Shown here: positions 34,096 through 45,951 of the stretch, one piece after another
Layout: each line of letters begins with the position of its first letter
Numbering within the stretch: position 1 is the first letter of the stretch
Source of the DNA: Bathynomus jamesi
Taxonomy: Eukaryota > Arthropoda > Malacostraca > Isopoda > Cirolanidae
Assembly: GCA_023014485.1 (NCBI GenBank)
Contig: JAJOZX010000198.1
Location: forward strand, 380,501 to 444,500
DNA length: 64,000 nucleotides
Reading direction: 5' to 3'
Notes under the pieces: generated by a model
Seen by the model: only the letters and a program-made list of their open reading frames with translations
The model's database searches: none
What the model was told of the DNA's origin: nothing
Translations under genes and position numbers: made by a program

Positions 34096-34940
34096 ATGCA
34101 ACAAAGAATTGAAATTTTTTAGATATTTTGCTCTCTTCATTCTTTTAATATTTTTCAACTTTACAAAATTTTCTGCAGACGAACACTAATGTCTGAAAAG
34201 GGAGAGGGATCCACGTCTGCTTGCCTTTTTGCGATATCATATACTACTCAAGCGTTCACCAATCTGAAAAACCTTGAATATCTGGAAATGTCAAAGAAGC
34301 TAAAATAAAATCTTCGGGCAGAGAAAATAATCGAAAATGAAAATTTTAGATCTAGAATTTGCTGATGTAAAGTTACGCCAACTTCACAATTCAAAGAGAA
34401 CTTTACTGAGTCTACACTGAAAGAAAAAATTATATGACGTTCTTTTTACTGGTGTTTAAAAAACAATCAAAGGAAACGTGGATGTTGCTTTATTTTATAT
34501 ACAATTTATTTTGTTAGTCGTTTAATATTGTATTTCTTAGTTTATTTAATATTTTTCCTTGTTTTGTTGTTGCGCATAGATACATTCATGAACGCAACAA
34601 CAGTCTCTATGAACGACAGGATAAAATTTATCGAAACTACGACATATTACATTTTATAAAAAGAAATCTTTCAAAAAATATCGTGTCTCATATTCTGAAG
34701 TTTGCATATTCATGACTGGCTACGTATACACGCAGCAGCCAATCATGAAACAAATAACGTATCAGAATGGAAAAAAGAAAGAACACGAATATTCGCTTAA
34801 AATATTATAAAAAACTAATACCCTTATTTCCAAAAATAACAATTTTAGGGGAAATATATTTTACATTTAGTCAAAATTAACTCCGTTTAAATGTGTAAAT
34901 AAAAGAAAACCCATAGTTTTTGCTTCCACCCGAATTGTTC
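34096..34940. other. AT-rich intergenic DNA, nothing recognised
   Basis: Neither strand shows a supported frame, repeat end or RNA feature. Confidence 0.5.
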
Positions 34941-34944
34941 ATTC

Positions 34945-35245
34945 TGACGAAGGTCAAACTTGTTGCCCCACCATAGACCTATGGCTTAACGTGGAACCCG
35001 AACCACAACTCACCAGGGAAGTCAGAAATTGCAAAGTCCTTGCCCGGACTCGATCTCACGACCTCCCGATCAGCAACTCAGCCTTTAAGCCACAAGGCTA
35101 CCGAGGGTATCCATTTCTCTCCCAACCAATTTTTCGCATGGAAGGATGAACAGCTGGGTGAGCTGAGCGCCGCCTGCTCTTGCCGAGAATCGAACCCGAG
35201 GTCAGTGGATTCGTACGTACTGATGTTAACTACACCACCTATATA
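34945..35245 (-). mobile_element. Two tRNA-derived SINE-like segments
   Basis: On the minus strand the first has A-box-like TAGCCTTGTGGC near 35100 and B-box-like GAGATCGAGTCC near 35045. The second has TGTAGTTAACATCAG near 35230 and GGGTTCGATTCTCG near 35190. Both have RNA polymerase III promoter spacing. The GACGAAGGTCAAACTTGTTG string at 34952 recurs in similar form near 62688 and 62828 and may be a shared SINE tail. Confidence 0.55.
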
Positions 35246-35260
35246 ACCTCAACAATATAT

Positions 35261-35656
<396 letters not shown>

Positions 35657-35794
35657 CGACCTGTCGCGAGGAAGTATGAAGAAGGAAATCACTCTTCAGG
35701 AAGACTTAAATTTTTATTTCTTCAATTGGTAATGACCACATAAACAGAGAACAGAGGTTATATACTCGTACTCCTGGAAGTTAATTAGCAGGTA

Positions 35795-36070
35795 TTAGCT
35801 GACTAAACCTTCCCATCCTCTTACCAGAAGATAGTTAAGTGACCCTTCCGACCCGGCTTTGTACCTGTGTTGCCTGGGGATTTTGTTAAAAGAGAATTGA
35901 CCATCAGATAAATTAAAATTTTGTATAGAGCCTATAAGGCTAGACTCAACAAGTCTACGCTTAACATAATTATTAGATTTGTAAACAAAGTTGCAATTAT
36001 TGAAATGTATTACATTATTATAGTCTCTGACATGACAGAATACAGCACGTTTTTCATTCCCCACCCTCAC
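35795..36070 (-). pseudogene. PLE GIY-YIG C-terminus, left arm of palindrome
   Basis: The frame reads NEKRAVFCHVRDYNNVIHFN followed by RLVESSLIGSIQNFNLSDGQ. This fits the tail of PLE endonucleases, where an H...DYNH.IDF block precedes RxxVES with the catalytic glutamate. The GIY and YIG motifs are not in the arm. Confidence 0.65.
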
Positions 36071-36098
36071 ATCTCTCTTATGTTCATAAATAAATGTG

Positions 36099-36376
36099 AG
36101 GATGGGGAATGAAAAAAGTGCTGTACTCTGTCATGTCAGAGACTATAACCATGTAATAGATTTCAATAATTGCAACTTTATTTCAAATCTAATAATTGTG
36201 TTAAGCATAGACTTGTTGAATCTAGTCTTATAGGCTCTATACAAAATTTTAATCTATCTCATGGTCAATTCTCTTTTAAAAAAATTATACATAATAAAAT
36301 TAAGAATCTTGTAACATTACCATCCAAAAATCCCAAGGCAACACAGGTACAAAGCTGGGTCGGAAGGGTCACTTAA
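36099..36376 (+). pseudogene. PLE GIY-YIG C-terminus, right arm of palindrome
   Basis: The mirror copy reads NEKSAVLCHVRDYNHVIDFN and, in a second frame after a one-base change near 36183, HRLVESSLIGSIQNFNLSHG. Its consensus residues look less altered than those of the left arm. Confidence 0.65.
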
Positions 36377-36572
36377 CTATTCCCTGGTAAGAGGATGGGA
36401 AGGTTCAGTCAGCTAATTCCTGATAATTAACTTCTAGATGTATATAAACTCTGTTCTCTGTTTATGTGGTCATTACCATTTGACAAGGGCTCGCGATGAG
36501 CCAAAACTGTATTGGTGTTAAAGAAATAAAAATTTAAATCTTCCTGAAGAGTGGTTTCCTTCTTCAAATATA

Positions 36573-36920
36573 CAGGGTGTTTCATAACATTTGGGACTTA
36601 CTTTCAGGATGGATTCAGGAACTGAAAGCAATGAAAAAAGTTTATATAAACATATGCCCGAAATCGCTTTGTTTCTGAGTTACGGCCCGTTTTGTGTTCC
36701 AACAATTCTTTCCGCTGTTTACAAACACTGCTTGCCGACAATGTTTGTGAGTGTGTACGAGACTTTTCATGTATGGTCTTGCCGATTATAATGTTTCGTA
36801 CACTCTATGACATGTTTCAATATCGTTGAGTGTAGAGCCATATGTTTATATACACTTTTTCATTGTTTTCAGGTCCTGAATCCATCTTCAAAGTGCGTCC
36901 CACATGTTAAGAGAAACACA
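36573..36920 (+). mobile_element. Deletion derivative (MITE) of the mariner-like element at 37662-40009
   Basis: The left end, CAGGGTGTTTCATAACATTT, is preceded by TA. It matches the terminal 270 bases of the larger element (for example CACTGCTTGCCGACAATGTT) and then a right-end segment with TTTTCAGGTCCTGAATCCAT. The middle, including the transposase, is missing. The extreme right end is degraded. Confidence 0.7.
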
Positions 36921-37430
36921 CGCTCATCGTATATAACTTGGATCATCCACACGTAAAGGAGAATTAACTCAGTTATATCATAACAAAATACACGCGAACA
37001 AGCCTTCCTTAGACTACCTCACAATTTCCTTTACATATACAGTAGCCCCATCTCAAAAAATAACAAAACGCACGCACATCGTATATGACTTAAATGTACA
37101 CACGTAAAGGAGAATTGACGCAGTTCTATCATAACAAAATACACTCATACATAGCCCCACCTCAAAAATAACAAAATACACTTATACATAGCTGAATCTC
37201 AAAAATAACAAAATAAACACATACATGTCAGCATACCATGCCTCACAATCTCCTCATGCATAACCCCACAACCATCGGCAGTATTGCAGCAACAACTAGC
37301 TGCCACCTATTAGACCAGTAAGGTCTCAAAAAACGGCACAGATAGTAGACTAAGATATTAATCTTCTCGGACGGAATGCTGTCACGAGACTAGTATTGTG
37401 AGGTATGGTATGTTGTCTGTTCTTTCAAAC
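36905..37430. repeat. Region of degenerate direct repeats
   Basis: A 90-base unit with CACACGTAAAGGAGAATT(A/G)AC then TATCATAACAAAATACAC occurs at about 36905-36995 and 37065-37150. A shorter CAAAAATAACAAAAT unit recurs near 37055, 37170 and 37198. An inverted pair CATACCATGCCTCACAAT / ATTGTGAGGTATGGTATG encloses 37232-37415. I cannot assign it to a family. Confidence 0.6.
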
Positions 37431-37597
37431 AAAAACTGAAACATGGTAAACAAAATTTAAAAAAAAAACAAATTTTTTTGTCTTAATCTCGAAATATATC
37501 TTTTAAATCTTATTATAAAAAATATTAATTTAATTTTATAATAAAAATAGATTTGATTTTATACGATAAATCATTTATATTTCTCCTTTTAAGATTT

Positions 37598-37661
37598 TAA
37601 GTTTTCTGATGAGGCTGTCTTCACAAGAAATGGCGTGATCAATTTTCACAACACTCATCAC
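37598..37661 (+). pseudogene. Inverted fragment of the DD41D transposase
   Basis: The sequence encodes FSDEAVFTRNGVINFHNTHH on the plus strand, the region of the first catalytic aspartate. It is the inverse of 38350-38413 in the adjacent element. It replaces the element's own terminus, so a local inverted duplication is likely. Confidence 0.75.
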
Positions 37662-37899
37662 TGAATAATGGATTCATGACCTGAAAACAATGAAAAAAAT
37701 GTATATAAACATATGCCTGAAGTCGCTTTTTTCCTAGTTACAGCCCGCTTTGTGTTCCAGCAAGTATCCGCTTTACCTTCAAAGGAAGTGCTCAAAATGA
37801 CCGTCTTGCACTTGAATACACGCCTGAAAGGAAGTGCTCAAAATGATCGCCTTGCGCTTGAATACACGCCTGAACACGCCTCGTTCAAACATTCCAGGT

Positions 37900-39600
37900 A
37901 TTGCTCGGATATTCTGGCATCCTTGTTCTACGTGTTAGCGAAGCATGTCAACGTTGTCAATGGGTGTCACGTAAACGATGGATTTCAGATGAGCCCACAG
38001 GTAAAAATCGAGCGGATTCAGGTCCGGGGAGCAAGCAGGCCATGCAATGGGTCCTCCACGGCCTATTCATTTATCAGGAAAATGGTCATCCATATAGTCT
38101 CTGCCAACTCGACTGAAATGAGGCGGAGCGCCGTCATTCATAAACCACATACGACGTCGGACACCAAGAGGAACTTCATCTAGTAAATCGCTTAAATCAT
38201 TCCTTAAAAAACTGGAATAGGATTCTCCTGTTAATTTTCCAGGCAAAACAAAAGGACCGATTAAGTTGTCGGCAATAAGTCCTGCCCATACATTGATACT
38301 AAATTGTTGTTGGTGCCTTGACTGGATGATGGTATACGGATTTTCTTCGGCCCAGTGATGAGTGTTGTGAAAATTGATCACGCCATTTCTTGTGAAGGCA
38401 ACCTCATCAGAAAACAACACGGAGGATAGAAAAAGAGGATCGCGAGCACACTAGGGTGTCACTTTTAGACATTTTTTTAAAAGTTATGGTGCTTACCTCT
38501 TATATTGTGACAAATTGGCCAAAAACCATGAATAATCCAAAGAAAAGACAATCGGGTAATATTTAGGGTCTCCGCCCCTCATTTGAAAAATAAGCCCCCT
38601 ATTCACACAAAAAATGGTGATTTTTGGAGATATTTTTGGTCATAATTTCCTTACTAATCATTGTATTAAAAACATTTTGCTACCAAAATGTAGAGAATAA
38701 TAATGCGCTTCAATCTGAATAGTTTTTATTAACCTTTATCTCTCTTTGGTCATTTCCTTCTCTTGCGCATATGTCTTCCACAAACTTTCCTAATAAAGAA
38801 TCATATTTTCTTAGGTCTGTTCTTAATATTGGCTTAGTTAGCCATGACTATTGACTAATTTTAATAAACTATGAAATTAAGCAAATCTATAATAGGATTC
38901 TGAAAGAAAATCAAATTTATCATACATTTGGTTATATTTGCATACTTTTTGTAGATAAAACCCGGAAATACTGTAAAAAATATCTCCAAAAATCACCATT
39001 TTTCGTGTGAATAGTGGGCTTATTTTTAAAATAGGGGGCGGGGACCCTAAATATTATCCGATTGTCTTTTTTTTGGTTTATTCCTGGTTTTTGGTCAATG
39101 TTTCACAATATAAGAGGTAAGCATCATAACTTTTCAAAAAAGTCCAAAAGTGACACACCCTAGAGCACACTGATGAAGGAACGAAGTACAAAAAGTCTTT
39201 CGTGGTGGGAAATCAGTTTCAGTAAGGTCTTGCACTCTCTGAATGTGATATGGGTAAAACTGTTGTTCCCGTAAAATTCTCCACACAGTTGTGTATCTTA
39301 CACCCTCTGCTGCTGCTATCCTTCGGGTGCTGACACCAGGATGTTCCTCCACGCGATTCAGGACCCGCTCCTTCAACTCAACAGTTCTGGCTCTGATTGG
39401 TCTACCACCATCTGAAACTCGCTTGTTGAGTGATCCTGTATCACCAAGACGCTCGTCTATTCATGAAAGGTTTTCTTATCTGGCAGACTGCGATTCGGAA
39501 ACTTTTTCGCATACAGACATCTTGCTGAGGCCACATTACACTTGACAAGTCCATACATGAGATGCATGTCTGCCACTTCCCTTTTTGAATAAGTCTCCAT
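37900..39600 (-). pseudogene. DD41D transposase (mariner superfamily), broken and interrupted
   Basis: The start is ATG at 39600 with METYSKREVADMHLMYG, an N-terminal helix-turn-helix typical of the family. A stop near 39465 follows, then a second HTH-like stretch (VSTRRIAAAEGVRYTTVWRI, 39376-39134). After the nested MITE the catalytic domain resumes at 38440 with VLFSDEVAF (first Asp) and FMNDGAPPHFSRVG (second). After a stop near 38065 comes SPDLNPLDFYLW, whose last Asp lies 41 residues from the second. The C-terminus is frayed. All three catalytic aspartates survive in sequence but not in one frame. Confidence 0.8.
38452..39162. mobile_element. hAT MITE with long terminal repeats, nested in the mariner-like element
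   Basis: GAGCACAC flanks both ends (38444-38451, 39163-39170), an 8-base duplication. The ends read TAGGGTGTCACTTTT and, inward from the right, TAGGGTGTGTCACTTTT. The inverted repeats extend at least 180 bases, including TTTTTGGAGATATTTTTGG mirrored near 38970. It is 711 bases long and non-coding. Confidence 0.85.
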
Positions 39601-40029
39601 TCTCACTTCAAATGCACACTATGACTGAATAGCACAAAAACTTTTAAGTTTTTTTTTCACTGGACTGCACTTATTCACGGTAAGAAGTTATGAATACGAA
39701 CAGTGAAACACCGCGATGCACCTCTAACTGATTGATGGCTCTACACTCAACGATATTGAAACATGTCATAGAGTGTACGAAACATTACAATAGGCAAGGC
39801 CATACATGAAATAAGTCTCGTACACACTCACAAACATTGTCGGCAAGCAGTGTTTGTAAACAGTTTGCGGAAAGAATTGTTGGAACACAAAACGAGCTGT
39901 AACTCAGAAACAAAGCGATTTTAGGCATATGTCTATATAGACTTTTTTCAGGGTTTTCAGGTCCTGAATCCATCCTGGAAGTGCGTCCTACATGTTATAA
40001 AACACCCTGTATTATATATATATATAATA

Positions 40030-41129
40030 TTCTGCCTACCCAGTGCACCACTCCAAGAACTGCCTCTGGTAATAGCTGTGATAGACATGATCTTGCAGCC
40101 CTGAAACCATTTTGATTCGGGTTGTATAAGTTCTTTTCTTGTAGGTAGCAGGTAGTTTTGCCTCTCATTATACGTTCAAAACATTTTATAAGGAGGGAGG
40201 TGATTGCTACCGGCCGATAATTCTTGGGCAGTGCTCTGTTACTACCTTTGAATAAAGGGGCAATGTTCGCGTTCTTTAATGGAAGTGGAATTTGTCCTTT
40301 GTCGAGTGATTTCCCCCATAGTAAGTATAGCGGTTTGGCAATACTCTCTTTACATTTCTTCAGAAATGTGGCACTACATGTGTCTGGCCCTGGTGCCGAA
40401 TTGTCTCGTATCTGTGATAGAGCCTTAATTAAATCTCCCTCCGAGAACTATAAGTCCACTAATTGGTTTGTGCCAGAATTTGTCCTTGACTGATTTGTAT
40501 CAATGTCGAAAAATTCGTCTGTGTTTTCTACTTTCATCTCGGACATTGGGGTACTAAACACAGAGTTAAATTGTTCCTTAAGCAGTTCGCTCATTTTTCG
40601 GGGGCCATTTGCTGGTTTGGCCTCCCCGTCTATCAACGGACCAATACTCTCTTTACACTGCATTTTCCTTTTCGCAAACGCGTGGAAGTATTTTGGGTTA
40701 TTTTTTATTCTGCTACCTTGTTTTCCTCCTCGTTTGTCTTACGTATGAATGTTTGCTTTAGGTCTATTTCTGTTTCGCCTAGTTTCCTCTCTAGTTTGAG
40801 TCTCTTGGCATCAGTTCTGCATCTGTGTGGCGATGTTTTACGGTTTGCTTCCGTTGTCTAACTAGCGTCCTGATTTTTCTCTTGAGCTTGCTACGTTTTC
40901 TTTTTTGGCTCCCTGGAACATGCTTCAGTATTATAGGTTTGGTTTCCGTCTCCATTATACCTAGTATTTGTTCTAGAGTCCTCTCGTGAAGTAGCAATTT
41001 CCAATTTACTTCCTTTAAATCTTTATTTACACTTTCCCAATCTACTTTCTTTGAATTTATGGTTAAGCCTTCAAATATTTCTTCTGCCTCTCTGGGATGC
41101 GTTTTTGGACCTCTGGGTGCTAACTTCAA
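40030..41129 (-). pseudogene. LINE linker and RT fingers region
   Basis: The frame has charged linker sequence (KRKRSKLKRKIRTLVRQRKQ near 40900), then EAKPANGPRKMSELLKEQFN, then after frame changes LPKNYRPVAITSLLIKCFER and NPNQNGFRAARSCLSQLL near 40230-40060. The NYRP and NGFR blocks are early RT motifs. Several stops are present. Confidence 0.7.
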
Positions 41130-41880
41130 TTGTATATCGATTAGGTTATAGTCGGAGAAATTGTGGGCATTACCTTTTTATTTATTATTATCTCATTGTT
41201 ATTTGCCAAAATTAAATCCCAAACGTTCTCTTTTCTCGTGGCTTCACAGATTTCCTGAGTAATGGCGTAATGTTCCATCATATCTAATAGCATTATTACT
41301 TGGGTTCTATCATCTTTTGCAATGTTGTCATGAAACTTCTCAACATATATGACTTCGTCATTTTTCTTCCATATTATGAATGGAAATTAAAATCTCGGCA
41401 AATTAGAATATTTGTTGCTGAAGTTTCAAGGAATTTTAACATGTTTTCTATTTCATTAGTGACAAATTGAAATTCACTTTTTGTAGTGTCTGGTGGTCTG
41501 TCGACGTCCATAATGGATACTTTTAGTTGTTTTACTTCAAAAAATAATAATTTCGACTGTGCTGTTTGATTTGTTTACCTTCACCTCACATGTGTATGTG
41601 TTTTTCACGTAGCTGCAACACCCTCTCCCTCATCTAGCCACTCTATCTGCTATGTATATGTTGTGGTCCAGCAATGCTATTTCAGTATACTGAATGCAGT
41701 TTTCACAGCCTTTTTCGCATTTATGTGTGTGTGTTTCCGTTAGGTATTTGATATCTATGCTGTTTTCCATAGCTAAATTTTGCAAGAATTGTAATTTGTA
41801 CTCTGTATGGTCAGTATAAAGGCCTTGTATATTTATGTATAATACATTTACTGGGTTTCTAATCTTCGTATTCGATTTTC
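41130..41880 (-). pseudogene. LINE endonuclease remnants
   Basis: Minus-strand frames begin NPVNVLYINIQGLYTDHTEY, followed by a YLTETHTH segment resembling the ESW/ETW block of apurinic endonucleases. The rest is in shifting frames with many stops. The family is inferred from position between ORF1 and RT. Confidence 0.55.
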
Positions 41881-43078
41881 CTAAATAATGGTCGTTTCCT
41901 GGTCGATGTCGGTTCCTGTTTGGTGCTGTTGGTTGGGCCGCTGCATTTGGGAGTATTGGGGTTGCGGCCCTTGTATTATTGGTGGGTGGTGTTTAATAAA
42001 AGGGTGATGTACGTAATGTTGTCTTGCATATATTTGCGGCGTTCTGTCTTTTCTTGTTAGAAGGGCAAGCTGTGATTTTATTATCCTCATATCCTCTAAA
42101 AAATGTTATATTACTCTTGTTATTACTTCTATTTCGGATATGATCTGTTCTTTCCTGTTCTCTTCTTTGCGTACCCTTTATGTGAAAATACGGGCACTCC
42201 ATGTTCAGGCATTTTTTCTCCGTAATTGACTGTCTACACATACGAGGGTTGAAAAAGTTGCAGTTTGGTCCGTACCTGCCACTTCCATTCCTTATTATAT
42301 AGAAGCATTTTTGTGGGTGATTGTACATGTAGTTTGAACTATATTTGCACGAACCTGTTTTATAATATTCGCATATGGCCTGTCGTCTAAATTCCTTTCG
42401 AGTCTTATGTGATTCGATTTCCTTCTGTTCCGCCACTACTGCTTCCCTACTCAGTGTTTTTTTTGTCTTCGGCGTGTATCTGGTACCTCTCTCTTTTACA
42501 GGGGGTATTTCTTCTTCTGGGGATGCTTTTGCACCTCCCTGTAGTGTGTTTTCTTTAATCTCGTTTTCGTTTACGGTTGTGTCGGCGTTTTCTGTTGTTT
42601 CCTGTTTTTTTCTCGGTAAAACTGCTGCACTTGATTCTTCTATTTCAACATTTTTTATTCTCCTTTGTACTAATTTCCTATTGTTTTCCATGCACTTGAC
42701 GCACAGGAAATCATAAAGGCCTATGATTTTGTTATTTATTCTCTTTATCATTTTCTTGTCCTTTCCATCTAAGTTCATGCATTCGTAGTGTTTAAAGGTA
42801 TTGCGCAGAATGCATTTTGAGCCCGTGCTCTGGTCTGCTTCATTTCTGCAATCTCAGAACTGGTGCGCAGCGCATTCCATTAAACATAATCCAGCTCTAT
42901 TCAGCTTTCTGAATTTCTCGCAGTTTACACACTTCTTCGTATTTTTTGCCATTCTTTCCTTTATTTTGCCTCTTTTCTTCTCACGTCTCAAATTTCGTCT
43001 CAAAAACTCGACCTTCCGTTTTATGGCTCTTTCGAATTTTGTCTGACCTTCTTCCCCCTCTATAGGACTAATGTACAA
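41881..43078 (-). pseudogene. LINE ORF1 with PHD-like and CCCH zinc fingers
   Basis: The frame runs with one in-frame TGA (42853-42851) and a frame change near 42050. The N-terminal part is basic. A cysteine cluster CVNCEKF...GLCLMECAAH then FLCVKC suggests a PHD-like fold. A C-terminal series resembles CCCH fingers: CEYYKTGSCKYSSNYMYNH (third Cys replaced by Tyr) and CRQSITEKKCLNMECPYFH, the only complete one (C-X8-C-X4-C-X3-H). Such fingers in LINE ORF1 proteins are thought to bind RNA. Confidence 0.75.
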
Positions 43079-43320
43079 ATCTCAGGAGCTGTTTCTCCGT
43101 TCGAATTGGTTTCAATTTATATTTCAATTGATGCATTTTCTTTGTGCAGGCTATATGCCACCGGCTTTCACTTAATAAATTATTATCGCGAATTCACTGA
43201 TATTTAATACACACTGGTATAAGATAGAATTTACCGCTGAACTTATAGACACTAGTTATTTCGATATTACACAGAGCGGAATCAAAATATCCATACACCA
43301 CGAGATAGAAACACACTATA

Positions 43321-44217
43321 CAGGGTGTACATAAAGTCAGGATCTATTTTTGTGAAGCACTTGGAAATTATATGGAATTCAATCATAAAATGATAAAGTG
43401 GTAACATTTATTAAATAATTAAGAGTAGGATTCGACGTGACGCCCATCAGTATCCCTGCACAGCTCAAATCGTTCCGCAGCATTTCTAAACACATTCTGG
43501 AGCATTTGCGGGGTTATGTTATCTGCAGCAGTTCGTATACGTGTACGTAAGTTTTCAAGACTCGTAATCTTCGTCTGATAGACGTGCGACTCGATAAAGC
43601 CCCATGCAAAGAAATCTAAAGGGGTTAAATCTGGTCATCTCGCTGGCCAAGGTCTGTTGCTTCCGCGTCCGATCCAGCGATTTGGAAAACGTCCATTTAG
43701 ATAATCCTGAACAATTTTGGCATAGTGACAAGGAGCACCATCATGTTGATAGAGGACGGTAATAACAATCCTATCTCCGTCGTCTATCAACATGATGGTG
43801 CTCCTTGTCACTATGCCAAAATTGTTCAGGATTATCTAAATGGACGTTTTCCAAATCGCTGGATCGGACGCGGAAGCAACAAAAGACCTTGGCCAGGAGA
43901 TCACCAGATTTAACCCCTTTAGATTTCTTTGCATGGGGCTTTATCAAATCGCACGTCTATCAGACGAAGATTACGAGTCTTGAAAACTTACGTACACGTA
44001 TACGAACTGCTGCAGATAACATAACCCCGCAAATGCTCCAGAATGTGTTTAGAAATGCTGCGGAACGATTTGAGCTGTGCAGGGATACTGATGGGCGTCA
44101 CGTCGAATCCTACTCTTAATTATTTAATAAATGTTACCACTTTATCATTTTATGATTGAATTCCATATAATTTCCAAGTGCTTCACAAAAATAGATCCTG
44201 ACTTTATGTACACCCTG
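43321..44217. mobile_element. Mariner-like foldback element, copy 2
   Basis: TA flanks both sides, and both ends are perfect CAGGGTGTACATAAAGTCAG. The palindrome is the same as at 14160 and 59281, but the central spacer is in the opposite orientation (GGTAATAACAATCCTATCTCC near 43757). The copy was therefore inserted the other way round. Arms encode the DD41D transposase 3' half on both strands. Confidence 0.9.
43805..44119 (+). pseudogene. DD41D transposase 3' half, right arm of foldback 2
   Basis: The frame covers SPDLTPLDFFAWGFIKSHVY to the terminal DGRHVESYS. A base change and small indel near 43885-43900 disrupt the preceding SNRPWPARS block, and QHDGAPCHYAKIV lies in another frame just upstream. 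The left arm (minus strand, 43423-43750) holds the same protein with different flaws. Confidence 0.8.
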
Positions 44218-44658
44218 TATATGTATATAAACAACATACAACCAATACGCTCAAATATAATATACTAAAAATAAAAAAAAATAATAAAAATAATTAATGA
44301 TAGGAAACATTTGAAAAAGTAAATAAGAACTTCTGAACCTTTTTGTCCGAACTCGAGAACGGTAATTTATTTATTTACTTGATATAAAGTTGCCTTTTTC
44401 TCCTGTATTTCGGAGAAGTATCCTGTTTCCAGCATTTCTGACCGCATGATTAATACGTTGGTTCGTTTAAACTGTTCTGAGGTTAAAGGTGACCCACGAA
44501 ATGTCTGCGAGAAAAGTTGCAGTGAAGTTTGGCTTCATTTATTGGTTTGAAATCTGTTTTCTCTAAAGGAATGAAAAAAATTAAGTTCTTTGTGGTACGT
44601 CAATTAAATTTGTTATTTGTTTGTTAACTTTTATTTCATATGTATATATACATACACA

Positions 44659-44737
<79 letters not shown>

Positions 44738-45949
44738 AGAGAGAAGGAAAAATGCAAAGATAATATAGCTAACGTTTGCAAAATTTAAAATTAAATTTTT
44801 TAGAAAAGTGTCGACTTTTCCAGTCTGTGTTACAGAGTTAGAGTTATAGGCTAACAAAGACCGTAAGATCCACTCAAGGCTAGCCCAAGAAAGAAGTAGA
44901 GAAAATAAAGAAAAATATAAAAGGCAAATGAAAATAAATGATACTAAACACTGATACCATGTTTACACTTATAGACGTGTAAAGGTTTCACACAGGAATA
45001 GTAATAATAGTAACGTATAGAACAGACAACTCTTCCTCCTCCGCTGGCCACTGTTGACAGAAAATAGTTGTGAAAGAAGATTTATAGGAAAGTAGGAAAA
45101 AGTAAAATGAAAAGAGTAATTTCAGAGTTCATTCACACCATGCGTACACTTAGCTTGTGTAGTCATTTACGCATTAGAGGAGAGGTGGAAATAAAGATTG
45201 GCAAGAAACATTAAATTACTCAGTCTAATCTACACCATGCACTTTTTTAAGGAAGTTTTATTTATTTGTTATGTACAAGAAGTCATCATTTCATCGTCGC
45301 ATCATTTCTCGTTTGAGTGCCAAAACTACTGTGCCGAGAGACTTGCTGAGACTTGCTTCTAAAAATTTTCTATTTACATTGCCTTTTTTCGCACTGGAAT
45401 TACTTAGAGAAAGGAGCACTGATCCAGAGGCACCTTCAGCTGGCCCTAGCACTCCCCAGATTAAGCATTCCCCCGACAGTATACTACATATGTGCATTTG
45501 TTTTTACTAAATTCTGTTACGCACTATTTGAAACTGAAATTCTTCTCTAGTTAAGTAGCTTACCTGAAGCTGAATGTGTCTGTTCGGAGGTTTGGACTCC
45601 CGAGAGTTCTCATCAAGCTTCCCATCTTCTGAGAACCCCTAGTACTCTGAAACCAGACCAGACTAGCGCCTTCTACTACATTTATTGCAAAAAAGAACAT
45701 CACTACTAACTAAAAATTTCTTTAGCTAGTTAAACTAAATATACCGCGATTTTCTTAAAAAGTACTAACAATTCTACATTGTATACCCAAGTAGCATCCC
45801 TGAAATTGAGAACGTCTATTCGGAGGTTTTGACTCCCGAAAGAGTCCATCAAGTTTCCCTTCTCTAACTACTGAGTATCAACTGTGTGGTAGACCTTCCT
45901 CAGTTATAACTTACATATTACGAAATTCAAAGCTAAACTAAGACCATAA
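44218..45949. other. Intergenic DNA with (TA)n(GA)n and a repeated 45-base motif
   Basis: No gene is supported. The 79-codon open frame at 45271-45510 has no recognisable motif and probably arises by chance. (TA)n(GA)n occupies 44655-44740. A motif with TTCGGAGGTTTGGACTCCCG followed by TCATCAAG(C/T)TTCCC occurs at 45576-45625 and again, diverged, at 45815-45865. Its GGTTTGGACTCC resembles a polymerase III B box. Confidence 0.5.
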
Positions 45950-45951
45950 CT

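Larger units (their letters stand above)
35678..36566. mobile_element. Large palindrome of a PLE 3' end
   Basis: Left arm (35678 to about 36080) and right arm (about 36090-36566) are inverted copies of the GIY-YIG C-terminus and 3' region of a PLE different from the array family. The right arm alone keeps a 40-base block with a perfect GGCTC/GAGCC hairpin near 36490. The left arm has lost it cleanly. The arms differ at several sites, so they have aged since the inversion. Confidence 0.7.
37662..40009 (-). mobile_element. Mariner-like DD41D element, 3' end lost, with nested hAT MITE
   Basis: The 5' end is at 40009 on the minus strand (CAGGGTGTTTTATAACATGT), with TA outside. A long subterminal region matches 36573-36840. 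The 3' subterminal repeat is recognisable to 37662 but the last 50 bases are replaced. A 40-base unit with GAAGTGCTCAAAATGA is duplicated at 37780-37870. The transposase is interrupted at 38452-39162 by a MITE. Confidence 0.8.
40030..43078 (-). mobile_element. LINE with zinc-finger ORF1, 3' half missing
   Basis: Read on the minus strand, ORF1 (43078-41881) is followed by endonuclease remnants (about 41880-41130) and the first part of an RT (41129-40030). The copy stops at a short TA tract beside the mariner-like element, before the RT catalytic YADD. An RT tail of similar type lies at the right edge of the window (62887-64000), but it is not the missing piece of this copy. Confidence 0.75.

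Noticed and set aside
42375..42716. 113-codon plus-strand frame
   Set aside because: Antisense shadow of the zinc-finger ORF1 on the minus strand.
45271..45510. 79-codon open frame as a possible small gene
   Set aside because: No motif, no splice or promoter context, and comparable minus-strand frame in the same place.
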